Shown piece after piece: positions 47,521-58,179 of a DNA stretch of 64,000 bases. The stretch covers positions 58,601,296 to 58,665,295 of the forward strand of contig OY747703.1 of NCBI GenBank assembly GCA_963556495.2, written 5' to 3'. How positions within the stretch are numbered: the first letter of the stretch is position 1; each line of letters begins with the position of its first letter. Both the position numbers and the translations under genes were made by a program. A model generated the notes under the pieces. The model searched no databases and had not been told where the DNA came from. It was given only the letters and a program-made list of their open reading frames with translations. This stretch comes from Valencia hispanica. Taxonomy: Eukaryota; Chordata; Actinopteri; Cyprinodontiformes; Valenciidae.

Positions 47521-49529
47521 GCAGACAGGAAGTGATCAGCTGCTCGGCCACTGGGAAACCCGCTCCCACAATGACCCGGGACATCCAAGACAACATCTCC
47601 AATCAACCAATTTACATGAACTCTACTAATCCTGCAGAGAAGAACGGTCAAATAATCAGCCAGGATGAGGCCTGTTCACAGCCACTACAGCCGTGTGGGG
47701 AAGAAAATGCCTAAAAACATCATTAAAAACCAAAAATGAATCATTTTCATTCCACTGATGAGTTTTCTACCTTCTCATTGTATCCAAGGACCAGTACTGT
47801 ACATGTTTGCCACTATAGTGGATGATACGACAGACCTGACAATACATCTGCAGTAAACCACACCACTTGTAATGTTTTCTCTGATTTAAAGAGATCCTTC
47901 AACTCTTGAAATGATCAGCTGCTTCCGGTTGTCTCACATTGACAGATCTGACAATTAACGAGACTTTTTCCAGATTCTCGAACAAATTCTGCAGCACAAG
48001 GACATCGTCTTCAGATCTTTTCTCTCGATCCTACGACGCTGCGCTGTCCACCTACCAATAACCACGCAGCAGATTCATGGAAGCTTGTGACAGACTTCAC
48101 CGCCGTCAATACAGAGAGAAGAACGCGTGCACCATTAAACAAAACAAACAATTACAAATATAAATCTGCAAGTTAAAAATACATCATACACCTTCAATAA
48201 ACTGTACAGAGAGAAAAGCAACAGCGTTTTAAAACAACACTCATAACCCAACATAAATCAGGTTTTTTTTTAAGGCAGCGGTATGAGCTGACATGCCAAA
48301 TCCTATTAAATTGTCATATTGCTGTGGTTTAGTGAAGCCAGGGTCCTCCATTTAGCTGCTCCTTTTCTGCTCATATCCCAACGTACAGGCTTCCAGTGAC
48401 GTGGGTCGGCTCAGAGACGAGAGCTTTGAAAACGCATCAGGGGTTAAATATTAAGTGCATGGCAGCTCTTATCTGCATAGCTCCCACTTCAGCGCTGCGC
48501 CGTGTTGTTTATCCAGCAGCTCAGACCAACACGGCTGTTTACTGATTACAGCTAAAACGCTGCATATTTCATGTCAGGTCTTTCCTGTTATTCCATCCGT
48601 CCGAGTTAGTCAGCTGAAGGAACAAGAGCTCATTATTGAATCGTCAAACAGAGCTAACTATGTGGGTTCATTCATATTTTTGGACAAGAGAAATTAAAAC
48701 AATGATGAAATAAAAAAAAAAGAAAAATGTGTTTTGGACTAAGAATTGATATTTGTCTCATCGGATCAACAACAGATGATGGGTTTTATTCTGGAGCCTG
48801 GGCAGATTTTCACGTTTACAATAAGACCTACAGAAGACGATCGAGTTGCAAATAGCTGAGAGCTGGATCAACAAAACGAGGTCGATTTTTCACAGTTCGT
48901 TGCACCCAAATTTAAAATATATTCACATGTTTGTTTTAGTTGTAACTTCAATTCTCCAATGACTTTCGGTAAATTCTGAGTTATTCTACACATATAAAAA
49001 TCCAAATGTTAGTTCACAATACACAAGTTTAGGCTTTAGTCAATATTTGCGATTTTCAAATTTGTCCAATTACAAAAGGTGTTCCTCAGAGTTAAGAATT
49101 TGGGGTCCGTTTTTTTTTTTTCAACCAATGAGAAAGACAAAAAATGTTCCAGTCACCTAATCGGACGAAACAATGCTTTATCTGTCTTAGTTATTGCTAA
49201 TAAATCAGATATTAATCTTAATGTGTCAGCTCAAACTGACTTTTACCTCAGCAGAATATGAACATCTTGGCGATAGGTGATAGAATAATGTCAATTGTTG
49301 CAACATCCCAAACATGGGATTGATTTATGAAAATAAAACTGATTTTTTATTTTTTATGTTACACTTTATGTTATACTCAGTATGTATACAGAGCTCAGTT
49401 TATGAGAAGCTTTCATAGATGTATTTTACTAGGTTTACTTTACCAAGCAGCTTCGATTTCACGTTGGATCAATCAATTAAAAAAATTGAAATGGTGGAGA
49501 TATCATTGCAATATTTCCTGTCTATTTAA

Positions 49530-49530
<1 letters not shown>
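47521..49530. other. No recognisable gene
   Basis: Unclassified AT-rich intron sequence. Confidence 0.4.

Positions 49531-49625
<95 letters not shown>
49531..49625. repeat. (TA)n microsatellite
   Basis: About 95 bp of TA dinucleotides with a few interruptions (tttatatattta near 49580). It creates an artificial Ile-Tyr ORF. Confidence 0.97.
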
Positions 49626-49627
<2 letters not shown>

Positions 49628-50879
49628 GTAGTTTTTCTTTCTCAACATGTAAGATCATTTTTATAGTTGAGCTTGTATCCACATGTACCTGTTTTATATA
49701 TTTATGTGTCGACTATCTAGTTTATTGGTGGATTTGATTTAGTGAAATACTATATTATTATTAGTAGTAGTAATAGTAGTATGGTATTTAACTCAGTAGT
49801 CATTGGCTCTAGTCAAATAGTTGGATGACTTGTAAATTCATCTCAGCATTGGTTGAGTTTTCCCCACATGTCTGACTGCTTTTATTCATTCCGTCTTATT
49901 AAGTTGATGCCTTTTGAAAAGAAGGTCGTCTCTAAAGAAGTTTAGGAGCAGATAATGTATATAAAGCTTTTTCCCTCCTCTCATCATTTCTAATCTCTGA
50001 AGAAGGAACTAAAATGCTGCCTAACGGCCAGTTTATATGACCTGCTTTGAACATGAATCCAACAGCACAGCAGAGAGAGAAGACTGATGCTCTGAGGGAA
50101 TCAGAGCGGATTTTCTTTATTCCTTCAAAAAATAAACAAGTGTTTGCTGAGGCCTCAAAACCAGGACCGACCATGACTTCAACCTCCAATCTATTTCCAT
50201 TATGAAACCGGTTACCAAAACAATCTTTTGTGTCTTTTTTTATTTTACTTTTTTGTCTTTAGAGACAGTTTCTAAGTTATTTGTTTAGTTACTAACAAAA
50301 ATATTTATTTTTACTGTGAATATTTCTAAATAAGAAACTAAGAGAAACGAGCAAAATTCAAATGAATAATTAAAAGTATTATTCATAAACTAGAGCTTTA
50401 GGTAGGAGTTTCCATGAATGCCTCGTTTGGGTTCAAGATTTGAAATAATCCTGAAGGCTGAATGTGACCTCTGACCTAAGTTTGCTGATCCTCCTCATGT
50501 TTCCAGCAGGGCAGTCTGAAACTTTGCATGCCTCTGGCTCAGGGAGCAGGGAGCAGCTTCTGCTGCTGCTGCTGTGGCTCAGAAAGCCTCACCTCTCCCA
50601 CAACCTGCACAGCGACCTGAAAATCCTGCCTCCAGCTCAGGGTCTCTGCTCAGCCTCAGCGGCTTTATCCACACATCACTTCAGCTTCCCAGAATAAAGA
50701 AGGTCAGGGATGAACTCCAGATCTCTCCCTCACAGCCTCTCTCACATCTTAAAAACCTTCTTTATTGAGCAGAGGTGTGATCTCACTCTGGGGTTGAGAT
50801 GATAGCAGCTTTAGGCAGCTGGACGTCCTCACTTATTAGACGTGCCATTTTAATTAAACAAGCTGAGATTCTCCGCTGG
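49626..50879. other. No recognisable gene (proximal intron 1)
   Basis: It is the part of the intron nearest exon 1. The stretch near 50505-50700 is GC-richer and contains ctgctgctgctgctg. Confidence 0.4.
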
Positions 50880-50888
50880 ACTCCCTCT

Positions 50889-50924
50889 CACGCACGCACA
50901 CGCACGCACACGCACACGCATGTT
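50889..50924. repeat. Degenerate (CACG/CACA)n tract
   Basis: cacgcacgcacacgcacgca and variants, just inside intron 1. Confidence 0.85.
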
Positions 50925-50953
50925 AAACAGCGCAGGTTTGGACATGATGGATG

Positions 50954-50959
50954 ACTTAC
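50954..50959 (-). other. Splice donor of sorcs exon 1
   Basis: The minus strand reads AACAGCAGC|GTAAGT. This is a consensus donor at the point where SorCS proteins change exon (after the NSS of the HWSGxNSS motif). The ORF continues 22 codons past it into CA/CG simple repeat, which fits intron read-through. Confidence 0.85.
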
Positions 50960-51481
50960 GCTGCTGTTCTGTCCGGACCAGTGCACCATGGCCTGGTTGT
51001 GGGATGAGTCCCCGGTCAGGGCGAACGTGGAGCTGTTGAGCTTTAACTCCTCCTGCCGCGCACCGGCGGCTCTGCGCGCCACTCTGCGACCCGCCGCCGG
51101 GGCTCGCTTCGGGACTGAGCTCACTTCATCGCCGCCACTGTCCCTCCTGAAGCGCCGTGAAGTCAAACCAGCTTCCCCGTTGTCTGTAATCCGCTCCAGC
51201 CTCGGCTCCGCGTATTCCTCCCGGTCTGGAGCGCACCCGGCGGGGCCAGGCTCACAGGGGACGCTCCCGGTCCCTAAAACTTCCCCCTGGAACCCCGCAG
51301 CGGGACCACTTGTTTCAACTCTCAGCAGTAATTCATGCGCACCGTGCCACATATTTCCATCATGGCATGACCTGCAGGTTATCTCAGCTTTGGCGACGCC
51401 AAGCCAGCAGGGCAGCAGGAAGAGAAGCCCGACGCGGAGCGCACGGTGCCACTTTGGGCAGAACCTGACCTCCCTCTCCAT
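50960..51481 (-). CDS. sorcs3: First coding exon of a SorCS VPS10-domain receptor (likely SorCS3)
   Basis: SorCS proteins are type I membrane receptors that sort cargo such as neurotrophin and glutamate receptors between Golgi, endosomes and the neuronal surface. The exon encodes 174 residues. The start is the only in-frame ATG ahead of the signal peptide and has a good context (GCG before, G after). Residues 1-32 form a signal peptide with hydrophobic core VGLLFLLPCWLGVA. Residues 33 to about 147 are a variable, Arg-rich propeptide with furin-like sites RFRR (110-113) and RRVARR (132-137). Residues 148-174 match the start of the SorCS VPS10 region (FALTGDSSHNQAMVHWSG, with S in place of the usual A). 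The exon ends in phase 0 at GTAAGT, minus strand 50959-50954. The AEIT just after the signal peptide recalls vertebrate SORCS3 rather than SORCS1; that is from memory, so the paralogue is less sure than the family. The remaining exons lie beyond the left edge. Confidence 0.88.
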
Positions 51482-51570
51482 CGCTTGGGGCAGAAAAGGA
51501 CGCAGCGGATGCTTGGGGTCTTCTCTCTGTCTCTCCGGGATGTGACTCTTCGCTCGGCTGTGGAGGAAGA
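50980..51570. promoter_or_regulatory. CpG-rich block over sorcs exon 1
   Basis: CG dinucleotides are dense here (for example around 51056-51115 and 51170-51250) while the rest of the window is AT-rich and CpG-poor. It covers the whole coding exon and part of the 5' UTR. This is the usual picture of a CpG-island promoter of a developmental or neuronal gene. No TATA box was recognised upstream on the minus strand. Confidence 0.6.
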
Positions 51571-51800
51571 GAAACTGCTGCAAGTTGTAGCGTTGGCCAA
51601 ATGCGGTGGAGTCCAAAGTGCGGCTGAGACTAAGTGGTCCAAGTTGAAGGATTTGATGAAATGAATCCCCGCACGCTCAGAGGGAGGAGCTGAGCATACA
51701 GACTGAGAGATGGAGAACAATGTTGCGTCTGTCTCATGTCTGATATTTCCCACCATATGGCCGAGCTTCATTAAAACTCTCACTCATACGTTGTTTTTTT
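51482..51800 (-). promoter_or_regulatory. Probable sorcs 5' UTR and proximal promoter
   Basis: This lies directly upstream of the start codon on the minus strand. The frame stays open for at least 45 codons upstream but has no ATG, so it is read as 5' UTR. It is free of recognised repeats. A CATATG E-box-like hexamer lies near 51757. The transcription start cannot be placed by eye. Confidence 0.4.
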
Positions 51801-52239
51801 CTCTGCTTCACTTTTGATTTCTCTTCCGAAAACACATTTTTTTAGGAGATCTATTCGTTCGCTAATTATTTATTTATGTCCCCCTGTTGCAGATTTTTAA
51901 CCTTCCTCCAGAGGAAGTAGATCTCCTAATTTAACCAATGAAATAAGACAATTAGACAGTTTGGATCATTAAATGTCCCGATAAGGAGCCATGATATGTG
52001 GAGAGAGGGGGTTCAGAGGACTGCCACAGGAGCATCTCAGCACATCAAACATAACCAAAGTTATTTTAGGTTATGGATCCATTACAGAGTGCTACATTTC
52101 AAGTCTTTATTTCTCTTCATTTGGATGATTATTGCTTATAGCTAATAACAAAAAGCTTAATCACACAATTTTTATTTCACATAAGACCAGTAAAACATAT
52201 TTATATTCCAGAATGTTTGCCATACGGTCGTGCTACACC
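51801..52239. other. Upstream flank of sorcs; nothing recognised
   Basis: AT-rich sequence without recognised repeats or motifs. Confidence 0.4.
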
Positions 52240-52720
52240 CATGGCACAACATTATGACCAGCAGACAGTTAGTGACCGCTTCCAACTGGACAGTCAGCAA
52301 CACTTGGACACTGCTATTTCCAAGCATATCAATAGAAAGTTTGGTGGAAAGAAAAACTCTGGTAAATAATAGGATTGTGAAGGACAGTCCATCCAAGAGA
52401 CTTGTACCTGACATGAGCTGCAACTGTCATCTTTTGTAAAACCCCTCCTGATCCAGAGACGATGTCGAAAACATATTACCTGGATAGAAACACAACTGGG
52501 CTGTTGCTCAATGGTCCAAAATCCTCTGTTCAGATAAAAGTAAAGTTTACATTTTATTTGGAAATCAAAGTCCCAGAAACTGGAGGAGGGGACCAGAATC
52601 CAGGATGCTGGAGGTCCAGGGTAATGTGGTGATTTGAGGGACCCTGTCATCTCCTGGTTCTGGTCCATTGGGTTTTATGAAGTTCAAAGTGAGGAATTTG
52701 GGAATTTTAGAGCAATTAAT
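52240..52720 (+). pseudogene. Degraded Tc1-like transposase (second family)
   Basis: Plus-strand pieces read WSKILCSDKSKVYILFGNQS, then PRNWRRGPES and SSPGSGPLGFMKFKV. They align with the first catalytic region of a fish Tc1-like transposase (LFSDESKFCISFGNQGPRVW-like); the SDES motif is SDKS here. Upstream pieces (52300-52440) are broken by several stops. No terminal repeats were identified. Confidence 0.6.
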
Positions 52721-53001
52721 GCTAAATATCAAATCAATATCAGACTGTCACGGAAACGGTTCTCAAAACAAATCATATACGTAAATCTTTGCATGTACAG
52801 TATTTATAGAACACCGCTGGCTGTTTTTTCTGTTGAATTCTTCTGCATACTTAAGATTGTTCGTGTGTTGTATATTTGCTACTTTTTCAATAAAGTTCTT
52901 AAAAAAAAAAACTACACACCACGTTAACGTCCTACCAATCATGTAATACGATGTCATAGTGAGGTGCAGGCCCCCGAGCAGATCTGGTACCTACAGCGGC
53001 A

Positions 53002-53367
53002 GTGAGAGTTGGATTCCTTCAAGTTCGTCCACTGTCACCGATTCTGTTCACGACTTTTATGGACAGGATTTCTAGGAGCAGACAAGGTGTTGCGCTGATC
53101 CGTTCTGGTGGCCTCATGATCGGGTCTCTGCTTTTTGCAGATGATGTGGTTCTCTTGGCTTCACCAGGACGTGGTCTACGGCTTTGGCTGGAGCGGTTCG
53201 CAGCCGAGCGTGAAGCAGCACCTCCAAATCTGAGACCATTTGTTCCTGAGCCAGAAAATGGTAGAATGCCTTCTCCGGGTCAGGGACGAGGTCCTTCCCC
53301 AAGCGGAGGAGTTCACATATCTGGGGGTCTTGTTCATAAAGAAGGGATAAACGGAGCGAGAGATTGA
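53002..53367 (+). pseudogene. LINE reverse transcriptase fragment
   Basis: The frame carries VRPLSPILFTTFMDRISR and SGGLMIGSLLFADDVVLLA, the latter containing the catalytic FADD motif of reverse transcriptases, followed by LWLERFAAEREAAP. A later stretch in another frame gives a YLGVL-like motif at about 53310-53335. Frame changes and stops after residue 75 show decay. The enzyme would copy LINE RNA at a nicked target; this copy cannot. Confidence 0.8.
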
Positions 53368-53412
53368 TGTACATGTACAGTGATGCGGGCGCCGTACCAC
53401 TCTGCCGTGGTG

Positions 53413-53424
53413 AAGAGAGAGCTT
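53413..53424 (+). repeat. Target-site duplication, left copy
   Basis: aagagagagctt, identical to 54014-54025. Confidence 0.85.
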
Positions 53425-54013
53425 GAACACTCGTGTGGAGAAACCTAATATGCACCAGCATACTCATACACACACAGCAGTGGGGATCCCGGTGTTTACA
53501 GATACATTATTGGGCTAAGGTTACCATTACTAAATCTTGTAATAATCGGTACCATGAGCTGTTTAGTGACGCTGTTATTGTATTCATATATCTATTTGTG
53601 GCTTGTGGTTGTGTAATTCCCAGTTGGCATTGTTTGATTTGTTTTGTTGTTGTTTTTTTTCTCTCCCCGCTGTCCTGCTGGTGTGGAGAGAGACTGGGAT
53701 GTTTTCTTTCTTCCCCTTCTTCTCTTGTATCTTCAGCTCACCCTCTCCCTCTTAACCTTTTATCCCTACCTCTCCTCATCTACTTTCTTTCTTCCGCTTT
53801 ATTTTCCGTCTCCGTGTCCCTGGCGCATCAAAAAACAAACAAAAACAAACCCACAGTAATTTGTAATAAAGATTTCTTATACATATTTATCAAGCGGAGT
53901 ACTATATTGCAAAAGCTGTAGTGCTCCACTTGTGATAGTAAATCTGTCGGGCTTCTACTTGGTACTCAGACAGCAACTCTGAGCTCCACACTGCCAGACA
54001 GGACACATGGAAA
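53425..54013 (+). mobile_element. Retroinsertion E, truncated copy
   Basis: A 589-bp insertion inside the LINE. It starts gaacactcgtgtggagaaac and ends cagacaggacacatggaaaa, an A-rich end next to the duplicated target. That is what target-primed reverse transcription leaves, with truncation at the left (5') end. A longer inverted copy is at 57655-58240. It includes a pyrimidine-rich part (53650-53820). It has no coding domain, so it looks like a LINE 3' region or a SINE-like passenger of unrecognised family. Confidence 0.8.
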
Positions 54014-54025
54014 AAGAGAGAGCTT
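54014..54025 (+). repeat. Target-site duplication, right copy
   Basis: aagagagagctt, identical to 53413-53424. Confidence 0.85.
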
Positions 54026-54486
54026 AGCTCGAAAGGTGAAGCTCTCGATTTACCGTTCGCTCTACGTTCCTACCCTCATCTATGGTCAGGAGCTTTGGGT
54101 AGTGACTGAAAGAACAAGATACAAGCGGCTGAAATGAGTTTCCTCTGCGGGGTGACTGGGCTCTCCCTTAGAGATATGAGGAGAAGCTCAGTCATCCAGG
54201 AGGGGCTGAGAGTAGAGCCGCTGCTCCTCCACATTGAGAGGAATCACTTCAGGGGCTCGGGCACCTGGTCAGGATGCCTCCTGGTCCTGATGCCACCTGC
54301 CTGGTTAGGTGTTTCGGCCACGTCCCACCGGGAGGAGACCCAGAGGAAGACCCAGGACACTAGAGGGACTATGTTTCTCTGCTGGCCTGGGTACGCCTTG
54401 GGATCCCCCCTAAAGAGCTGGACCAAGTGGCTGAACAAGGGAAGTCTGGGTCCAGATACCGGATAAGTGGAAAATGATGGACGGAC
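54026..54486 (+). pseudogene. LINE C-terminal region and 3' end
   Basis: Pieces in several frames: KLSIYRSLYVPTLIYGQELW, then MSFLCGVTGLSLRDMRRSSV, IQEGLRVEPLLLHIERN and a later WPGYALGSP-like stretch. This order is the usual end of the I/Nimb-like fish LINE ORF. Frame changes between blocks show it is dead. Confidence 0.75.
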
Positions 54487-55640
54487 GTTCATGTTATTGG
54501 TCTGATATAATTTCTTTTGTAAAAACTATAAGTAAGCCATAATCATCAAACATTGTGTGGAACCCATAACATGAGTGTCATCGATTGAATCACTAATTTT
54601 GAGTTCTGTTTTTGATCTTATTCTAATATATGAGATGCACTCATAATGATGGATTTCATGTCTTCATTTTTTATAGAAAGAACAACATTTTATGGGAAAT
54701 GCCACATTTTCTGTTACACATAAAGTAATATTCCCCTTTATTTTGTTTATTTTTAGAATAAATGATCATGCCCACTTGAGACAAATTATGCATGTTATCA
54801 GGTTATTAAAGAGTAATTACAGGTGTTTAAGAAGTTTCTATGCCCCCCCCCCCCCCTCACATTAATTTTTGTGTTGTTGTTTTGGGTTTAGGGGTGGGAG
54901 GGTCATCAGACTGCCACTGCTTCCTGAATCAGTCCAGAAAATGGACATCATGCATTTATCTGCCACAAAACGGCAGTGGAAACGAGGAAAATTCCTCTCT
55001 GGGAGACCCTGCAGCTCTGCGTGTCTAATTACCGGAGGTTACCAGTGAATGTTGATGAGCGTCTGTAGCCAGGAGGGATGTTCAACGGTCACAGAGTACT
55101 GCAGCAGCAGCAGCTGCCTGCTTTCTACCTCTCAGCCATGGATTGAGCCCATTGAGGGAAACGGTGCCTGGAGAGCTGATTAACTTTACCTGAGGAAAGT
55201 CTGGATATAAACCGCAACACATTTTAAAAAGTATTTTGCTTTGCTGCATATAAATATGTGTATCCAGTTAAAGAGTTAATAGCTCATTACTTTTAATTGT
55301 TGTTGGCTAGTTTTATTTCTGTTCAGAGTAATTCCTCCAAGTCTAAAGTTTTCTTAACGTGTTTCTTTATTTTGTTTGATAAAAAACATGGTTTCCCTTT
55401 GTTTTTACAAATATATACCTGAAATGTGACACAGGTTAATATTTAGTGCTCTTTGCTCTGACAGCCCTAAATAAAATCCAGCATTTTGCCTTCAGAAATA
55501 ATCTAATTAGTGAATAGGGACTTGGTTTGGAAGGAGTAGAAATGTCCATCACTTTTCGGACTTTTACTGGTATAATCCATAAAAAAAATGTGTAATATGC
55601 AATATGCAGTACTTTGTGTTGGTCTGTTACATAAAATACC
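54487..55640. other. No recognisable gene
   Basis: AT-rich sequence with a poly-C tract at 54843-54856. Nothing else is recognised. Confidence 0.4.
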
Positions 55641-55650
55641 CAAAAAACAC
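55555..55650 (+). repeat. Tc1-like end fragment
   Basis: agtactttgtgttggtctgt and tacataaaataccc match the subterminal part of the common fish Tc1 family. Confidence 0.4.
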
Positions 55651-55654
55651 AATT

Positions 55655-55890
55655 TGTTTCCTATAGTAGTGCTAAACTGTGGAACTCACTTACAACTGAA
55701 TCTAAGCTCACCTTTAGGGTGAAGTCTTGGCTGAAGGAAAAACAAACTGGTACCCATTTGTAATCAGCACTAGTCTTACGTGTGAATGAGCGAATGTTAA
55801 ACAGACTGTGTGCAAGGATATCTTTTTCTAGAAAATAATCAGTTAGAACTCGTTTTGCATTATGTTGGATTGCAATGTCCCTGTTAAATA
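55655..55890 (+). pseudogene. LINE ORF end fragment
   Basis: The plus strand reads LWNSLTTESKLTFRVKSWLK then EKQ, the typical last 25 residues of fish L2/CR1 LINE proteins (WNSLP...FK..LK.WL). A 3' region ending in ccctgttaaataaacatata follows. Confidence 0.55.
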
Positions 55891-55999
55891 AACATATACA
55901 TTCAAATAGAAATTGATGGTCATGTGAACTGGAGCAGCTCTGTTATGGTGGTTCTGATTTGTTCGTTTTGGAGACTGTTCATCGTCTTTTTGGTAGATG

Positions 56000-56425
56000 A
56001 TTTGTTGTTGTTTTGGACAGTTATTCCTTCTGGTTTTGGATGCTTTGCATCCCCAACTCCGTCTCTCTGCTCAGCTTTCTGACCATACGACCAGTCAGAG
56101 ACTTAAAGAGCTGTGGCAAGAGCAAAGGAGGTGGACTAGCAGTATCTCAGGACGTCTTACTGTGGAACATCGTCCCTGCTGCCTGGATATTGAGCTGTAA
56201 GCGTGTCATGGCAGCCATGAGACTGCCATGCAGCTACTTTAGTCAGAGGCGTGTTCAGATTTGTTGCACCACTGACTGCTACTGGAGATCCTCCCTGCCA
56301 ACAGCATCACCATCCACAACGACTCTTTGAAGATACTTGGATGATATGAGTTACAAGAACCTTTAATTTCCCTTTGGGATAAATACAGGATTATCGAATT
56401 GAACTGAATAAAATGTGGAATAAAC
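56000..56425 (+). pseudogene. LINE endonuclease fragment joined to a LINE tail
   Basis: The frame encodes RPVRDLKSCGKSKGGGLAV and, in a neighbouring frame, CLDIEL, matching the GGGLAV...DIELL part of a fish LINE endonuclease. Only about 130 bp later comes a LINE terminus: ctttaatttccctttgggat, aaatacaggattatcgaatt, gaactgaa. Several kilobases of the element are therefore deleted between them. Confidence 0.6.
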
Positions 56426-57524
56426 GTATTTGCAGTATGAGGCTAAATGTAGTCAGAAGGTGTCAAATACTTGTTTTTTCTTTGTACCCCTTCCATGTTT
56501 AAGTTCATAGGAAAGCACTGGGGACACAAATAAAAGGGCTGCAGAATTATCCTGAATGTTGTTTAAAACCCAGCTGGTCATACAGGAACGCCTTCGGTCA
56601 GAGCATCCACAGTTTCTGAGATTTAGTTGATCCTGGACAGGAATCCAGTTCATTGAGCAGAATCAGAAATTATATTACATCTCTGGATTATGTTGATGTC
56701 TGAACTCTGGGGACTTGCTTACCATCAGCAGTGGTGTCAGGTTGGACATGCAGTTATACAGTACAAATATACTTACTGAAAGCCAGCTGTTGATGAAAAA
56801 CATTTTTTTAGCAAGCATCAAGTAAAAGAAATCTGTATTTGTTTTGCAGATGCGATAAGTAGGCTATATAAACAACACGTTGCGGTTTCCACTCATGCAT
56901 ATTAAGTATGTAAAAAACCCTTTCAGGTCCTTTCTCCTCTTGTTTCAGCAGCGATGATCCGTTGAAGGCCTGTCGTACCAAAGACCTTAGAGATGAGAAG
57001 TCCTTGGTCGCCACATGATGCATGACAATAAGCAGACACATTTCACTGATTTATGTTGCTGCAATGGACAGAGCCCACATTGCCTTCAGAGGCTTATGAA
57101 CCAGATTCCTGGCGCTTATGTCGGTGTGTGTGTGTCTTCACATGGAGTCATCTCATGTACTCGTCTGGACTCGCCATCCATTCACGGGGAATCGATGTTC
57201 TGCCGATTGCATGAATGGATTTCTGAGCATGTTGAAGGAGGCAGCATGCAGAACTGAGCTGAGTGATTTGTGTCCACTCGTTGGGGTTGTGAATACACAA
57301 CAGGGAGCCGAGATGCTGTTGTATGTTAGAAATGAGGACAGAGAAATCAGCCCTTGGCTTCAAACGCTAAGATAAGCATCACTGAGAGCCTTTTAGGGTT
57401 TCTGAAGTCACAATTGGTCTTTATTACACATAGATGCACAATAAATGTTTCAGCGGAGTTTATGCTCTTATGCTTGTTTGTTTTCTCCTCAGGCACTTTT
57501 TCAAAAAAAAAAAAAAAGTTTTCT
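56426..57524. other. No recognisable gene
   Basis: Unclassified flank. ORFs at 57015-57375 overlap in several frames and have no family features. Confidence 0.4.
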
Positions 57525-57640
57525 ATCTAAGGAAACCCAGCAGATTGCATCAAGTCTTTGACTTGCAACACTCACTCCTCCCTCCTGGACCAACATACAG
57601 CGACAGCAGACAGTCGCCGGAAACCAGGTTAAACACAGAG
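57525..57640 (-). repeat. L2 3'-region fragment
   Basis: tctatctaaggaaacccagc, agattgcatcaagtc and catacagcgacagcagac match 9579-9705. Confidence 0.55.
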
Positions 57641-57654
57641 AGAGTGGTTTATTT

Positions 57655-58148
57655 TTCTTTTTTTAACGTGTCCTGTTTGGCAGTGTGGCGCTCAGAATTG
57701 GTGTCTGAGCACCAACTACAAGCCCAACAGATTTACTTTCACAAGTGGAGCATTTTGTCATACTCCTCCACCTGATATATATGTGTAAAAAATCTTTTTT
57801 AGAAATCGCTGTGGGTTTTTTTATTTTATTTTATAGAGATGGAAAATAAAGGGGAAAAAAGAAAGAAGATGAAGAGATGTAGGAAAAAAGTGGAGGGAGA
57901 GGGTGAATAAAAAAAATACAAGAAAACATCTAAGTCTGTTTCTACACCTGCAGGATGGCAGAGAGAGGGAAAAAAACCTACGATAAATAAAACAAATAAT
58001 GTGAATGGAGAACTACACAACTACAACCCACAAATAGATAAATAAATACAATAACAGCGTCACTGAAAAGCTCATGGTACAGATTATTACAAGATTTAGT
58101 AATGGTAACCTTACCCCAGGAATGCATCTGTTAACAACAGAATCCCAA

Positions 58149-58179
<31 letters not shown>

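Larger units (their letters stand above)
53000..54486 (+). mobile_element. I-type LINE 3' half, split by an insertion
   Basis: The left part is 53000-53424 (reverse transcriptase). The right part is 54014-54486 (C-terminal region and 3' end ccggataagtggaaaatgat, ggacggacg). Between them is a 589-bp insertion flanked by an exact 12-bp duplication. The 5' half is missing. Same family as 18619-18990, 20205-20276 and 35915-36112. Confidence 0.8.

Noticed and set aside
49327..49737. 136-codon ORF with an Ile-Tyr repeat
   Set aside because: It is the translation of the TA microsatellite and its AT-rich flanks.
50988..51545. 185-codon ORF on the plus strand
   Set aside because: It is antisense to the sorcs exon and is open only because of the high GC content there.
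51379..51783. 134-codon minus-strand ORF upstream of and overlapping the sorcs start
   Set aside because: It is in another frame of the 5' UTR and exon, and has no family similarity.
53433..53921. 162-codon hydrophobic ORF
   Set aside because: It lies inside retroinsertion E and reflects its pyrimidine-rich tract, not a membrane protein.
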